From positions 52,694 to 116,693 of the forward strand of contig JAJRRU010000006.1 of assembly GCA_024279135.1 (NCBI GenBank): DNA of 64,000 bases, written 5' to 3'. Each line of letters opens with the position of its first letter. Position 1 is the stretch's first letter. The notes under the pieces were generated by a model. That model saw only the letters and a list, made by a program, of their open reading frames with translations. It made no database searches and was not told where the DNA came from. A program made the translations under genes and the position numbers. Below are positions 51,779 to 61,295 of the stretch, one piece after another. This stretch comes from Alphaproteobacteria bacterium. Its GTDB lineage: Bacteria > Pseudomonadota > Alphaproteobacteria > Rhodospirillales > Casp-alpha2.

Positions 51779-52858
51779 TTACGCCGTTATCCGGTTGCCG
51801 GCCGGATCGAAGAACAGACAATGTTCAATGTTTATGTGGAACCGGGCCAGGTCGCCCACATTGTTGCCGTGCATACCGTGGGATTGTGAAATCCAGGTCT
51901 GGTTGTCCAGTTCGAAATGGGCAACGCTTTCCGAGCCGCTTAATTCGGTTACCAGCACGCGGCCCTGGATATTGACACTGTGGCCCTGGGGCTGCACGGG
52001 AGTTACGTGATGGGCACGAACGGCCATTTTATAATCACCATCATCCAGGTGTTTTTGGCTTTCTGTAGCCGGCCATGACACAAGATCGTTGAGATGGATT
52101 TTTCCGCCTCGCATACTCACGGGCACGATATTGATGGGTGGATTGGAGAACACCTTGCCAGCACGCAAGTTTTCCGGGTCCCGGTAAACCTTGGATGTAT
52201 TCCCGTATTGCACAATCTGGCCTTCGTGAAGGGCGACGGTATGACCGCCCAGGCTCAAGGCTTCCTCTGGCTCGCTGGTTGCATAGATCACCATACAACC
52301 CCGGTCAGTGAATAGTTTGGGCAATTCGTCGCGCAATTCCTCGCGCAATTTATAATCAAGGTTGGCCAGCGGTTCATCGAGCAGGATTAAATCAGAATCC
52401 TTGACCAGCGCGCGTGCAAGGGCAGTGCGTTGTTGTTGTCCGCCCGACAATTCGTTGGGGTTTCTACCCAGCATGGGGGTCAGTTTCAACATCTCAGCGA
52501 TGCTGCCGACACGCTCATCGATGGTGGCACGTGTTAATCCGGCGACCTTGAGGGGCGAGGCGATGTTCTCGAACACGGACCAACTAGGGTAATTGATAAA
52601 TTGCTGGTGGACCATGGAAACATTACGTTTCTGGACCGCAACAGTGGTGACGTTTTTACCCCTGAACCAGATTTCACCCGATGTGGGTTTTTCTAATCCG
52701 GCCATCAATTGTATGAGGGATGTTTTCCCCGACAGGGTCGTGCCGAGAAGAATATTGAATCCTTCATCCTCAAGCTCAACGGACATGTCGTATATATGGG
52801 TCTCAGAGCCCACCTTTTTTACAACATTTTTCAGGACAAGACTCACCAGCACATCCAC
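51779..52858 (-). CDS. glpS: Glycerol-type ABC transporter ATPase GlpS
   Basis: ATPase of 359 residues. Walker A reads GTTLSGKTSL rather than the common GxSGCGKST, the signature is intact (LSGGQQQRTALARAL), Walker B is LILLDEPLANLD, and the C-terminal domain follows. In this importer type the two ATPases form a heterodimer in which one may be less active; here GlpS keeps the signature while GlpT has a changed one. Start given at GTG 52858; other GTG codons at the N-terminus are possible. Preceded by a 143-base gap with a hairpin after the binding-protein gene. Confidence 0.87.
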   Translation of the reverse strand: MDVLVSLVLKNVVKKVGSETHIYDMSVELEDEGFNILLGTTLSGKTSLIQLMAGLEKPTSGEIWFRGKNVTTVAVQKRNVSMVHQQFINYPSWSVFENIASPLKVAGLTRATIDERVGSIAEMLKLTPMLGRNPNELSGGQQQRTALARALVKDSDLILLDEPLANLDYKLREELRDELPKLFTDRGCMVIYATSEPEEALSLGGHTVALHEGQIVQYGNTSKVYRDPENLRAGKVFSNPPINIVPVSMRGGKIHLNDLVSWPATESQKHLDDGDYKMAVRAHHVTPVQPQGHSVNIQGRVLVTELSGSESVAHFELDNQTWISQSHGMHGNNVGDLARFHINIEHCLFFDPAGNRITA

Positions 52859-52943
52859 TTCATGGGGCTAAATTCGAACAGGTCATAAACTAGCACAACT
52901 CAGGTGCATTATCTATCAGCACAGGCTCGAATAATGTAAAGAT

Positions 52944-52972
52944 TGCCGGGGAGCAAACTTCGCTCCCCGGCA
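52944..52972 (-). promoter_or_regulatory. Intercistronic hairpin between glycerol binding-protein and ATPase genes
   Basis: A perfect 11-bp stem TGCCGGGGAGC / GCTCCCCGGCA with a 7-base loop, 30 bases after the glpV stop and 85 bases before glpS. Lacking a proper T run on the minus strand, it could act as a partial terminator or a 3' stabiliser that lets the binding protein be made in excess of the transporter. Confidence 0.6.
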
Positions 52973-53001
52973 CACTTTAAGGGCCTGTTGCAGGCTAAGT
53001 T

Positions 53002-54738
53002 TTAGTTAGCCCACCGCTTGATGAGTTCATCATAAGCGATCGTTTCGCCTTGAGGTTTCTCATTAGACAGTTTCGCTTTCGGCGAACCAGGCTTGTTCAG
53101 CCAGACCGATGGATCGACCTCGTCATTAAGACGGGGGCCGCAGCCGCCATAAATTTTGGCTTTTTCATCGGCAGCCTGCATCCGGGACATCACAAGGTCC
53201 ATCTCGGCAGCCAGTCTGTCCATAGCCTGTTGCGGTGTGAAAGCACCAGAGTTCACGTCACCGATTTGCTGCCACCAGATCTGGGCCAGCTTGGGATAAT
53301 CGGGAACATTAATACCGGTCGGCGACCACAGAACCCGGTCGGGTGAACGATAAAATTCAACCAACCCACCCAGATTGGGTGCACGATCCGTGAACGATTG
53401 ATGATTAATCGTGGAGTCACGAATGAAGGTCAGGCCAACGTGGCTTTTCTTCACATCAACGGTCTTGGAGACCACGAACTGGGCATAGAGCCAGGCCGCT
53501 TTACGACGATCAACCGGTGTGGATTTAAACAGGGTCCATGAACCGGCATCCTGATAACCCAGTTTCTGGCCTTCTTGCCAATAGGGGCCATGAGGGGAAG
53601 GAGCCATCCGCCATAGTGGTTTGCCGGCATCATCGACTGTATTGTTGCCATCGCTTTTCGGGGCAACCATGGATGCGGTAAACGCCGTGTACCAGAAGAT
53701 CTGCTGGGCTACGTTGCCTTGTGACAATGCTGGTAATGACTGATAGAAGTCATAGCTGGCAGCACCGGGAGGGGCATAGTTGCGCAGCCATTCATCCCAT
53801 TTGCGGATGGCGTAAACAGCAGCCGGGCTGTTGGCGCCGCCACCTCGTGATACTGAAGCACCAACCGGGTTGCACGAGCCGGCTTCCATACGGATACCCC
53901 ATTCATCGACGGGAACACCGTTTGGCTGACCTTTGGAACCCATGCCTGCCATAGACAGCCATGCATCGGTCATACGCCAACCCAGATCAGGGGCGCGCTT
54001 GCCGTAATCCATGTGGCCATAGATTTTCTTGCCGTCAATTTCCTTTACGTGTACCGAAAAGAATTCCGCAATGTCTTCATACGCAGACCAGTTGACAGGA
54101 ACCCCAAGGTCGTAGCCATAGCGGTCCTTGAACTGTTTTTGCAGATCGGCCCGGTCAAACCAGTCCTTGCGGAACCAATACAGATTGGCGAATTGCTGGT
54201 CGGGAAGCTGGTAAAGTTTTCCGTCCGGTCCGGTGGTGAATTCCTTGCCGATGAAATCGTCAACATCGAGCATGGGGTTGGTTACATCCTTGCCTTCACC
54301 AGCCATCCAGTCGGTCAGATTAACCGCCAGTTGCAGACGAGAGTGCGTGCCGATCAAATCGGAGTCATTGATATAGGCATCGTACAAATTACGATTGGTT
54401 TGCATCTGGGTTTGAACAGCCTGCACAACTTCGCCTTCACCAAGGATCTGATGATTGACTTTGATACCGGTGATTTCTTCAAATGCCTTGGTCAGGGTTT
54501 TAGACTCATAGGTATGTGTGGGAATGCCTTCAGAAAGGACGTTGATTTCCATCCCCTTGAAGGGTTGAGCGGCATTGATAAACCACTCCATTTCTTTCAT
54601 TTGTTCTGATTTGGAAAGCGCTGAGGGTTGGAATTCGGAATCAACCCATTTTGTTGCTTCCGCCGTCCCCGCCTGAGCAGCTCCCGCAGATAATATAAAC
54701 GCCGCACCTGTTAGGGCGGCTATAAATCGAGCATTCAT
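53002..54738 (-). CDS. glpV: Glycerol ABC transporter substrate-binding protein
   Basis: A 578-residue periplasmic protein with a clear signal peptide (NARFIAALTGAAFILSAGAAQA). Length and motifs such as GIPTHTYESKTLTKAFEEIT, LPDQQFANLYWFRKDW and IWWQQIGDVNSGAFTPQQAM are those of the long GlpV-type binding proteins. First gene of the importer operon; GGGAGTAACAAAG precedes the ATG on the minus strand. Glycerol is assigned from the family and the operon content; no glycerol kinase or dehydrogenase is in the window. Confidence 0.88.
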   Translation of the reverse strand: MNARFIAALTGAAFILSAGAAQAGTAEATKWVDSEFQPSALSKSEQMKEMEWFINAAQPFKGMEINVLSEGIPTHTYESKTLTKAFEEITGIKVNHQILGEGEVVQAVQTQMQTNRNLYDAYINDSDLIGTHSRLQLAVNLTDWMAGEGKDVTNPMLDVDDFIGKEFTTGPDGKLYQLPDQQFANLYWFRKDWFDRADLQKQFKDRYGYDLGVPVNWSAYEDIAEFFSVHVKEIDGKKIYGHMDYGKRAPDLGWRMTDAWLSMAGMGSKGQPNGVPVDEWGIRMEAGSCNPVGASVSRGGGANSPAAVYAIRKWDEWLRNYAPPGAASYDFYQSLPALSQGNVAQQIFWYTAFTASMVAPKSDGNNTVDDAGKPLWRMAPSPHGPYWQEGQKLGYQDAGSWTLFKSTPVDRRKAAWLYAQFVVSKTVDVKKSHVGLTFIRDSTINHQSFTDRAPNLGGLVEFYRSPDRVLWSPTGINVPDYPKLAQIWWQQIGDVNSGAFTPQQAMDRLAAEMDLVMSRMQAADEKAKIYGGCGPRLNDEVDPSVWLNKPGSPKAKLSNEKPQGETIAYDELIKRWAN

Positions 54739-55112
54739 CTTTGTTACTCCCTGGGTTTATTATCAACGTAAAAGACTCTCTACCTAATGGTGTTGGACGT
54801 CAATAATTAAAATATTCCATCGCGGGTTTGATAGTGTTTTTAATATGCCATTCAACAGCCAGATTCTATATCCTGTTAGCAACGAGAATGTTCTTTTGTT
54901 AGCTGTATCGGCAGGCGGTCAGATGCCGGTTTAGCCTAGAAAAGGCACAAGGCGGCTACGCAACATTGAAGCCCCGGAAAAATTAGTTTCTCTGATGGCA
55001 GATTTTATGCAAAAATACATGTTGATAATTATTCTTAATTTATACACCTATATTTATTCTTGTGCTAATGCCAAAGTATCAAAGCCAGTGATATACGTGG
55101 AGGGAGGTTCCA
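54739..55112. other. Divergent intergenic region upstream of the glycerol importer
   Basis: About 370 bases with no convincing gene. AT-rich near 55000-55080, with a weak Fur-like TGATAAT-T-ATTCTTA at 55023-55037 and repeated GTTAGC near 54875-54905. It should carry promoters for glpV (minus strand) and the small secreted protein gene (plus strand), but I cannot define boxes. Confidence 0.4.
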
Positions 55113-55565
55113 ATGAAAAATAGCCGGTTCTTGTTTAATTTCATAAAATTTATGTTTTTTTGTACCGTTCTGGTGACGGCACTAACTGTAAACACATCGG
55201 AAACTTCAGCGTGTTGTGGTGGCGGTGGCAGTAGCAGTAGTAGTGAAAGTGAGAGTGAACCAAGTGAACCCGCCGGAGGTGATGAAGATAGTGAGCGTAT
55301 GCAGGGTGGCGGTGAAAGCTCCGGAGATATCAAAGGCGTGATGGCACCACCTCCACCACCACTAATCGTTGTTGTACCCGTATTACCTAATACCGAGGGG
55401 CGCGAGTGCAGTTGGGACGACATTCGTTGTGATATTGCCCTGCAAGACAGAATAAAAAATGTCATGCTGAATTTGCTCAAATCATATTATTCCATGAATG
55501 GCGACAACCAGGACCAGGTTGAATTAATGTCGGAGCTTGCAGCCCGCGTGGTGGGGTCTAAATAA
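55113..55565 (+). CDS. Small secreted Cys/Gly/Ser-rich protein, unknown
   Basis: A 150-residue protein with an N-terminal hydrophobic signal (residues 8-27) and a processed region starting near SACCGGGG, followed by a Ser run, an acidic stretch (ESESEPSEPAGGDEDSE), five prolines, and a C-terminal helical part with a Cys pair (RECSWDDIRCDIAL). GGAGGGAGG lies 10 bases before the ATG. No family recognised. It is followed by an exported lipoprotein gene on the same strand and the CHAT lipoprotein gene faces them. Confidence 0.6.
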   Translation: MKNSRFLFNFIKFMFFCTVLVTALTVNTSETSACCGGGGSSSSSESESEPSEPAGGDEDSERMQGGGESSGDIKGVMAPPPPPLIVVVPVLPNTEGRECSWDDIRCDIALQDRIKNVMLNLLKSYYSMNGDNQDQVELMSELAARVVGSK

Positions 55566-55649
55566 ACAGCACTGAGAAACAGATCATAGGCTCATCGAGG
55601 AGCTTAATAACCGTTGATCATTGACTCACGGGATCAGGAGGAATTTTAA

Positions 55650-56636
55650 ATGAAAATATATATGCTCTTTGCCCAGCGAAAGGTGTTGTTTGTCGCATCA
55701 CTGTGCCTTGTACTAATTGCGTGTCAGGCAGCCAAGCCGACTGATCCGCAATTGGTCTCGTCGGCACTAGACGTTAATGCGAAACTGTTTTCCGGCCAGA
55801 TGGTATCTTTTACTCCGTCGAATAATGCCGAGACTTTGATATCGACCCTGTTATTCGATAAAATCGTCGCCGGGTACAATGCCGGGGATGGTCCAAAACT
55901 GGCCTCGGCTTTGAGCGCTGATTTCCAGCAGCGTTTGATGTTACGCTCCCGGCCTTGTTCCAGGAAACCGCAATACTGCGTCAAGGATTTTAACATGGGG
56001 TTGTATGACCGGACATCGGTCATCGCAGAAGCAGCCAAAAATACCCACTCTACGGTGCGCCTGACCTATGTCATTCAATCTGTGAAGCTGGCCGAGGATA
56101 GAAATTCAGCCTCTGTTATTGTTCTGGCATCCTATAAATCGAAATATTTCGAGCCCAAATATATTGAAACCCTGATCTTTGTTAAAACGGGTGGGGCGTG
56201 GCAAATGGTTCAGCAATCAATGTTTAACCTGCATCCTACTGTGCCGGAACTGTACAAGGCGAAAGTTCTTGTTTCAGAAAAATTCTGGCCTGATGAAGAA
56301 GGCAAAACCTTCAGCGCTGTGTTCGCGAAAATGTCGCAGGAAATCGGACCCGATGCGGCCATTGATTATTTCAGGAATAATGCAAAACCCCGTTCGGGTG
56401 AGGCTCTGCACGTCATTGCCGTGTTCAGCGAACCGCCAAATGTTGGCTCTAAAGTGACATTGAGCGGTTTGTTCGAATTGGATGGAAAGTCTTCCAAATC
56501 CTCGGGTTCCAAGAAGATTAATGATCTTTATCGGCATTTCATCTTTGAAATTGTGACAGTGCCGATTCCGGAAGAGAAAACCATCGATTTTGAGGTTAAA
56601 GTCAACAATATTGTTATCAGAGCGGATCGTTCATGA
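55650..56636 (+). CDS. Unknown exported lipoprotein
   Basis: A 328-residue protein with a lipoprotein signal: hydrophobic residues 13-25 and lipobox LIAC. The ribosome site AGGAGGAATTTTAA-ATG is excellent. The mature part contains a short basic, Cys-containing loop (RSRPCSRKPQYC) and a C-terminal beta-rich half (KSKYFEPKYIETLIFVKTGG; VVEIVTVPIPEEKT-like end). No known domain recognised; the middle region recalls a nuclear-transport-factor-2-like fold only loosely. It converges with the CHAT gene (37-base gap). Confidence 0.6.
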   Translation: MKIYMLFAQRKVLFVASLCLVLIACQAAKPTDPQLVSSALDVNAKLFSGQMVSFTPSNNAETLISTLLFDKIVAGYNAGDGPKLASALSADFQQRLMLRSRPCSRKPQYCVKDFNMGLYDRTSVIAEAAKNTHSTVRLTYVIQSVKLAEDRNSASVIVLASYKSKYFEPKYIETLIFVKTGGAWQMVQQSMFNLHPTVPELYKAKVLVSEKFWPDEEGKTFSAVFAKMSQEIGPDAAIDYFRNNAKPRSGEALHVIAVFSEPPNVGSKVTLSGLFELDGKSSKSSGSKKINDLYRHFIFEIVTVPIPEEKTIDFEVKVNNIVIRADRS

Positions 56637-56673
56637 CGGTCCTGTCGGTAATCGGGCGCGATAATCGACACGA

Positions 56674-59600
56674 TCAGTTGCTAGCGAGTTGTGAGCCGCC
56701 ACCATCCCCGATCAGGACAAACGGTGCCCAGAATATGGGATGGGCATAGGAGAATAATTCCCGTCCATCGGGGGCCGTCTGGGCACCTGTGTCGATCATA
56801 TTCAGCCGGGTCTGTTGCAGGGCAGCGGCGCGGGTCAACCTGGTGTCATTGGCCTGGCGGGCGAACAGGTCCGACATCATATAGGTGGTTGCACCGGAAT
56901 GTACCGGCCAGTTGCTGACGAGGATTGCCCGTGCGCCAGCATAGAAGAAAGCCCGCCCCAATCCGGAAACAGCTTCGGCGCCCTCTCCTTCAGCGGCGGC
57001 GGTATTGCACGCCGATAGTATCGCCCAATCGGCATTCAGCTTGAGCCCGAGTATTTCGCTCATGGTCAACATGCCGTCTTCCATATTGCCTGTTACCTGG
57101 GGGTTGCTCAGAGCCAGAGCCGGTTCGTTGAGGCCGTCCAGGTCTCCCGTTACCAGGCCATGGGTGGCAAAGGAAATTACCCGGTATGGCATGAGATCGA
57201 TAGATTTGACCACCTTTTCATCGGCCCGCCTGCCCAGATAGAGTATCTCGGCCGGATCAACATTTAAGGCCCGCGCAATGGATTTTAATTCATCTGCCGT
57301 ATCAGGCAAACGGGGAAGTCGCGCCAGATCGGCGCTGTCCACGCCGCGGGTTTGTGGTGCCGAACGGAGCGCCAACGATCCTCTGGTGGTATTCTGTGAG
57401 GTGGCGAGCTGAATGCTCTGGTCGGCTTTACTGGCTTGCAGGACGCTGAAATACGGGTCGCCGAAACCGATGAATGGTTTGACAGCGGCAATCCGGGTGC
57501 CAGCCGAACGTAAAGCATTCAGAGACGCCACAGAGGGCAGATTAGTGATGGCATGGGTTCTGGCCAGCCAGTTAACGCCGCGGTATTTTTCGAACAGCAA
57601 GGTCTTATCTGGTGCTATGGGATCGAGCGTCACCGGCAGTAATGAAAACGGCAAAGTCGCCAGAGCGCCATGGGGGATCACGATCATTCGCCGGGCGTTC
57701 CGCCAATACCGGGCCAGTGGGGCAAGAATATCGCTATATAACCCATAGGCCACCTTAACATCGTAATCGGGCAATTCAGCCAGGGATTTGATGTAACCGG
57801 GGTCGAGCGATTTGCGCAGGCCAGAGGTGATGTCACGCATGGCCTCAGCACCGATATTAACCACATGTACGCCGGCCTCACCGGTTGCCGATACGGCCCA
57901 AATATAGGTTTTGTCTTCGGCCGTGTAGGTCGAGATTAACGCCTCATCAGGCTGGAGCAGAGCCTTGACCTGTTCCAGAGTGCCGGGTCGCGGGCGGATC
58001 AGCTCGGCGTATTGCGGATAGCCAACACGAATTTCATCAAGCAAAGTCAACTTCGCCGATGCCAGCGCGTTCAGTCGGCTTCGCATGTTGCTGATGGAAG
58101 CTGTATCGTCGTTGCTGGTGGAAGTGGCCAGAAGATCGCTGAGAATTTTTTGCAAGGCATCAATTTGTGTGGTGGCATCCTGTTCGCGGCGGATCAGGTC
58201 GCCGAGCACCGGGTCTGATATAACCCCGCGTGTGGCACTGGACGCCAGGGCCTGAGCCAGTTTGCGACCCCGCAGGGCATCAACAATACGGAATGATTCA
58301 GCCAGATCGGCGGCATTGATTGTTTTGCCGGTGGGTAACAAAACAGCCAAATAATAATTCAAAATTTCGTCCAGACGCCGATCGTGTAGGGTGCCGGAGC
58401 TTGCACCGCGGGCGATGGACAGGGATAACAGTTTCGGTACGTAGTCGACAAACATGGACCGGCTCTGTTCCAAGTCGATTGTCTGGCTCAACGCTGCTGC
58501 CAGCAGTGCGCCGGTTTCCAGTGTTTCCAGTCCCTCGGGCCCCTGTAATCGCCGTGAGCGCTTCAGGGCTTTTTGCAGGATCGAAATGGCGGATTTGTGA
58601 TTGCCCGTTGCCATTAAGGCCCGTGCGTAACTGGCGTTGGCATCGACAAAACGTTGGCTCAATTCCACATTAGCGGCCAGGTCAGTGCGCAAGGCTTCGA
58701 ACAGCTTTGCGGCCTGATCCCATTGCCCGCCCGCACCCAGAGTCTCAGCCAGTAAACTTCGGGCCAGCAACCGGTTCATGGCGATAACAGACACCCCGGC
58801 ATGGTCGTAGATGGTAATCACATGGCGGACCAGCTCGGTTGCTTCTTCATGCCGGCCCTGATCAAAAATGGTTTGCGCTAGGGTCAGCAGAACCGATGCG
58901 GTCTGGTATGAATTACGGCCATTTAATTTTAAGGTTCCGATCAGGGCATCGCGGCTGGCCAGCTCTGATTCCACAAAGCGGCCCTGGCGGCGTAAATTTT
59001 CAGCCAGACTGATTTCCAGCAGGTTGGCAATGCGAGCGGTTTCACGGTCGTCGTTTGCAGCACCGGTTTTATTCCGGCGGAACTTTGCCCAGGTGGAAAT
59101 GGCGCTCCTGTAGACCAGTTCCGCGTTTCCCAATGCACCCTTGAGATCGAGCAGCGATGCTTTGCCCTGATAAAGTGCGACCCTGAGAGCCTCACGCTGG
59201 GCCGTGGAAAAATCAGGCATCCTGTCGATCATGGGCAGGACTTCATTGGTGTCGAAGATCATTTTATCTACTTTTTCCAGCTGCCCGCCACGCCCCAGGG
59301 CTTCGACGATGGCCGCGGATTTTGAATTCGCATCCGCGAAATCCTGCCGGGTGTTCAAGGCCCGGTCGACCATCTCCTGACCCAGATAAAACGACCCTGC
59401 GCGAATATGGGCCATGCCGAGGGCAAGTTCCAATTTCGCAACATCCGGGCCGTCACCTGAACTTTGTGCCAGGGAAAAGGCCTGGCTCAAGTCCGCAATT
59501 TCCTGATTGGCCCGACCAAGCTGGCGGGCTGCCTCGGCACGGGATTTCAGCAGTCTGATTTGCTCGGCCATTGGAACCGACGTGTCGAGAGGGGTGTCGG

Positions 59601-59835
59601 CAATGTTCTGTAACGTGCTCATGCGTTCGGCACCTGCGGTTTCATAACGATCAAGGGCGGCCAGCACATCGCGGGTGGTGCGTGGTGGTTGTTTAATGGC
59701 TGTGGGCTGGAAATCTGCCGTTATCTGCAACGCTTCATCAAGGCTGATCCGACCGGTATTTTGACAGGCGGTCAGAGCAACCGAAAGAAGCGCGGTCAAT
59801 ATCCAGATTTTCTGAAACCGGTGCAGCAAGATCAT
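56674..59835 (-). CDS. Envelope lipoprotein with TPR array and CHAT peptidase-like domain
   Basis: A 1053-residue protein. Lipobox LTAC after an N-terminal hydrophobic stretch (residues 10-23) suggests a lipid anchor at the periplasmic face. Residues about 60-500 are TPR-like helices. The C-terminal third is a CHAT domain (caspase-like): the catalytic pair is H892 in ISFATHGLVTGD and C943 in ILSACNTAAAEG, followed by GRAFFYAGARAILVSNWPV. CHAT proteins include separase-like peptidases in bacterial cell-death and defence systems, usually cytoplasmic; an envelope form would act on exported targets. Substrate unknown. Confidence 0.82.
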   Translation of the reverse strand: MILLHRFQKIWILTALLSVALTACQNTGRISLDEALQITADFQPTAIKQPPRTTRDVLAALDRYETAGAERMSTLQNIADTPLDTSVPMAEQIRLLKSRAEAARQLGRANQEIADLSQAFSLAQSSGDGPDVAKLELALGMAHIRAGSFYLGQEMVDRALNTRQDFADANSKSAAIVEALGRGGQLEKVDKMIFDTNEVLPMIDRMPDFSTAQREALRVALYQGKASLLDLKGALGNAELVYRSAISTWAKFRRNKTGAANDDRETARIANLLEISLAENLRRQGRFVESELASRDALIGTLKLNGRNSYQTASVLLTLAQTIFDQGRHEEATELVRHVITIYDHAGVSVIAMNRLLARSLLAETLGAGGQWDQAAKLFEALRTDLAANVELSQRFVDANASYARALMATGNHKSAISILQKALKRSRRLQGPEGLETLETGALLAAALSQTIDLEQSRSMFVDYVPKLLSLSIARGASSGTLHDRRLDEILNYYLAVLLPTGKTINAADLAESFRIVDALRGRKLAQALASSATRGVISDPVLGDLIRREQDATTQIDALQKILSDLLATSTSNDDTASISNMRSRLNALASAKLTLLDEIRVGYPQYAELIRPRPGTLEQVKALLQPDEALISTYTAEDKTYIWAVSATGEAGVHVVNIGAEAMRDITSGLRKSLDPGYIKSLAELPDYDVKVAYGLYSDILAPLARYWRNARRMIVIPHGALATLPFSLLPVTLDPIAPDKTLLFEKYRGVNWLARTHAITNLPSVASLNALRSAGTRIAAVKPFIGFGDPYFSVLQASKADQSIQLATSQNTTRGSLALRSAPQTRGVDSADLARLPRLPDTADELKSIARALNVDPAEILYLGRRADEKVVKSIDLMPYRVISFATHGLVTGDLDGLNEPALALSNPQVTGNMEDGMLTMSEILGLKLNADWAILSACNTAAAEGEGAEAVSGLGRAFFYAGARAILVSNWPVHSGATTYMMSDLFARQANDTRLTRAAALQQTRLNMIDTGAQTAPDGRELFSYAHPIFWAPFVLIGDGGGSQLASN

Positions 59836-60127
59836 TGTATCACCATATCGATAAATCAGAACATTGACCGTCTATAACTGTCTGGCGGTGGTAATATTCT
59901 GACTAAGACATCGTCAAGGTCTGCTTCGTCGCTCATTGTTCCATCAGTCTTGTTGTCGTTTTATAGATGGCGACAACGGGCAATGAGGTTCCATAAAAGA
60001 TATATAGTCCGGCCAATCGATGCAATGAATTTATTGGTCCGTTTCAGGCGACCAGACCAAAGTTTAGTTCTGGAATTATGTTAATGAAATTTTTATCCCG
60101 ACGTCCGGGTGTCGTTGTGCCTGGGGT

Positions 60128-61093
60128 TTATTCCGCCGCAATGGTGCGGATCTTGTCCAGTTCATGGCCTAAAAAACGAGCGAGACGGGCCGGGGCCGTT
60201 TCGGGAATATTTGCCCGTCGTTCGGCCGCGTTGTTGTAATTCGTATTGGTGTTTATGTCATAAACAAATGTGCGTCCCTCAGCATCTTTGATAAATTCCA
60301 CACCAGCGACTTCTATCTGATTGGCTTTCAGGACTCGCTCGAGCCGATCAATAAGGGGGTCGGAAAAATTCTCGATTATTTGAAATGACGGTTGTCCGGG
60401 CGAGCCGCTGTCTTGTTCGGAAACTGGGCAGAATACGTCTTCGATATCACAGGCATCCGAAGGGCAAAGCTCGAAGCCGCTGGAGGTATCGACTTTGACC
60501 GCATAATGAAACCGGCTATCGATGAATTCCATTCGTGTGATGAAGGGGTTTTCTGCCCGAATATACTGCTGGATCAGCCAGGTGCCGTCGACCGGTTCTT
60601 CGTAATCCATGCTGTCCAGGTAGGATGCCAGGCTCGCAATATTCTGGAATAGTTGCACGCCCAGTCCCTTGCCCCCTCTGTTTGGCTTCAGAATGAAAGG
60701 CAGTTCACCGAAGTTCTCTGCGGCTTTGAGGATGTTTGCTTTTCCTACCACCGCCACGGTCCGTGGGGTGGTTATGCCGCCAACCTGCAATGCGGCATAT
60801 TGGGCAATCTTGCTCATTTCCAGTTTAAGGACGCTTGAACCATTGATAATCCGGCGGTTGTGCATTTCAAGCCACCGGAATAAATGTTCGGTCATAATCG
60901 GGGCATGGCTATGGCCACGGGTATGGGCAGATGCACTCATTCGGGAGAAAAACACGCCCAGAGGGGGGACTTCAGTCAAACAAATTTTGCCATCGGTAAT
61001 ATGCCATTCGACAAAAGGAAGGCCTTTTGCATTAAGGGCATCCCGAAAGGGGGGTAGCCATTCTTCATTTTCATGAATGATATATATTTTCAC
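60128..61093 (-). CDS. ATP-grasp ligase-like protein (RimK-like)
   Basis: A 321-residue enzyme of the ATP-grasp superfamily, which forms amide or ester links through acyl-phosphates. Visible elements are FILKPNRGGKGLGVQLF (the Gly-rich grasp loop), WLIQQYIRAENPFITRMEF and the metal-binding end GVEFIKDAEGRTFVYDINTN with the final Asn/Asp. Substrate unknown; RimK-like and alpha-amino-acid ligases are the nearest idea. Stands between the CHAT gene and the divergent GH114-like gene. Confidence 0.8.
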   Translation of the reverse strand: MKIYIIHENEEWLPPFRDALNAKGLPFVEWHITDGKICLTEVPPLGVFFSRMSASAHTRGHSHAPIMTEHLFRWLEMHNRRIINGSSVLKLEMSKIAQYAALQVGGITTPRTVAVVGKANILKAAENFGELPFILKPNRGGKGLGVQLFQNIASLASYLDSMDYEEPVDGTWLIQQYIRAENPFITRMEFIDSRFHYAVKVDTSSGFELCPSDACDIEDVFCPVSEQDSGSPGQPSFQIIENFSDPLIDRLERVLKANQIEVAGVEFIKDAEGRTFVYDINTNTNYNNAAERRANIPETAPARLARFLGHELDKIRTIAAE

Positions 61094-61158
61094 TATGTTT
61101 TTAACCTGTGTCTGTTGGAACTAAACTTAGGATGGACAAGCCGGGTTTTCAATGATTT

Positions 61159-61191
61159 TTCAATGGCTATTCAATGGCTATTCAATGGCTA
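61159..61191. repeat. Three perfect 11-bp tandem repeats
   Basis: TTCAATGGCTA occurs three times in exact tandem, preceded by TTTTCAATGA, in the 200-base gap between the divergent ATP-grasp and GH114-like genes. The unit matches about one helical turn, which suits a stacked operator, although slippage alone could also explain it. Confidence 0.85.
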
Positions 61192-61295
61192 ACAGGCATT
61201 CAGCCCGGCAGATAATTGCAGGGCCCTTTACATTAATGTGATAGAGTATCGCGTTGATATTAGCGTACGTTAAAAAAAGACGGGAGCCCGGTTTT

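Noticed and set aside
55023..55037. Fur-like TGATAAT-T-ATTCTTA before the small secreted protein gene
   Set aside because: Only partial symmetry in an AT-rich stretch and no iron-related gene downstream.
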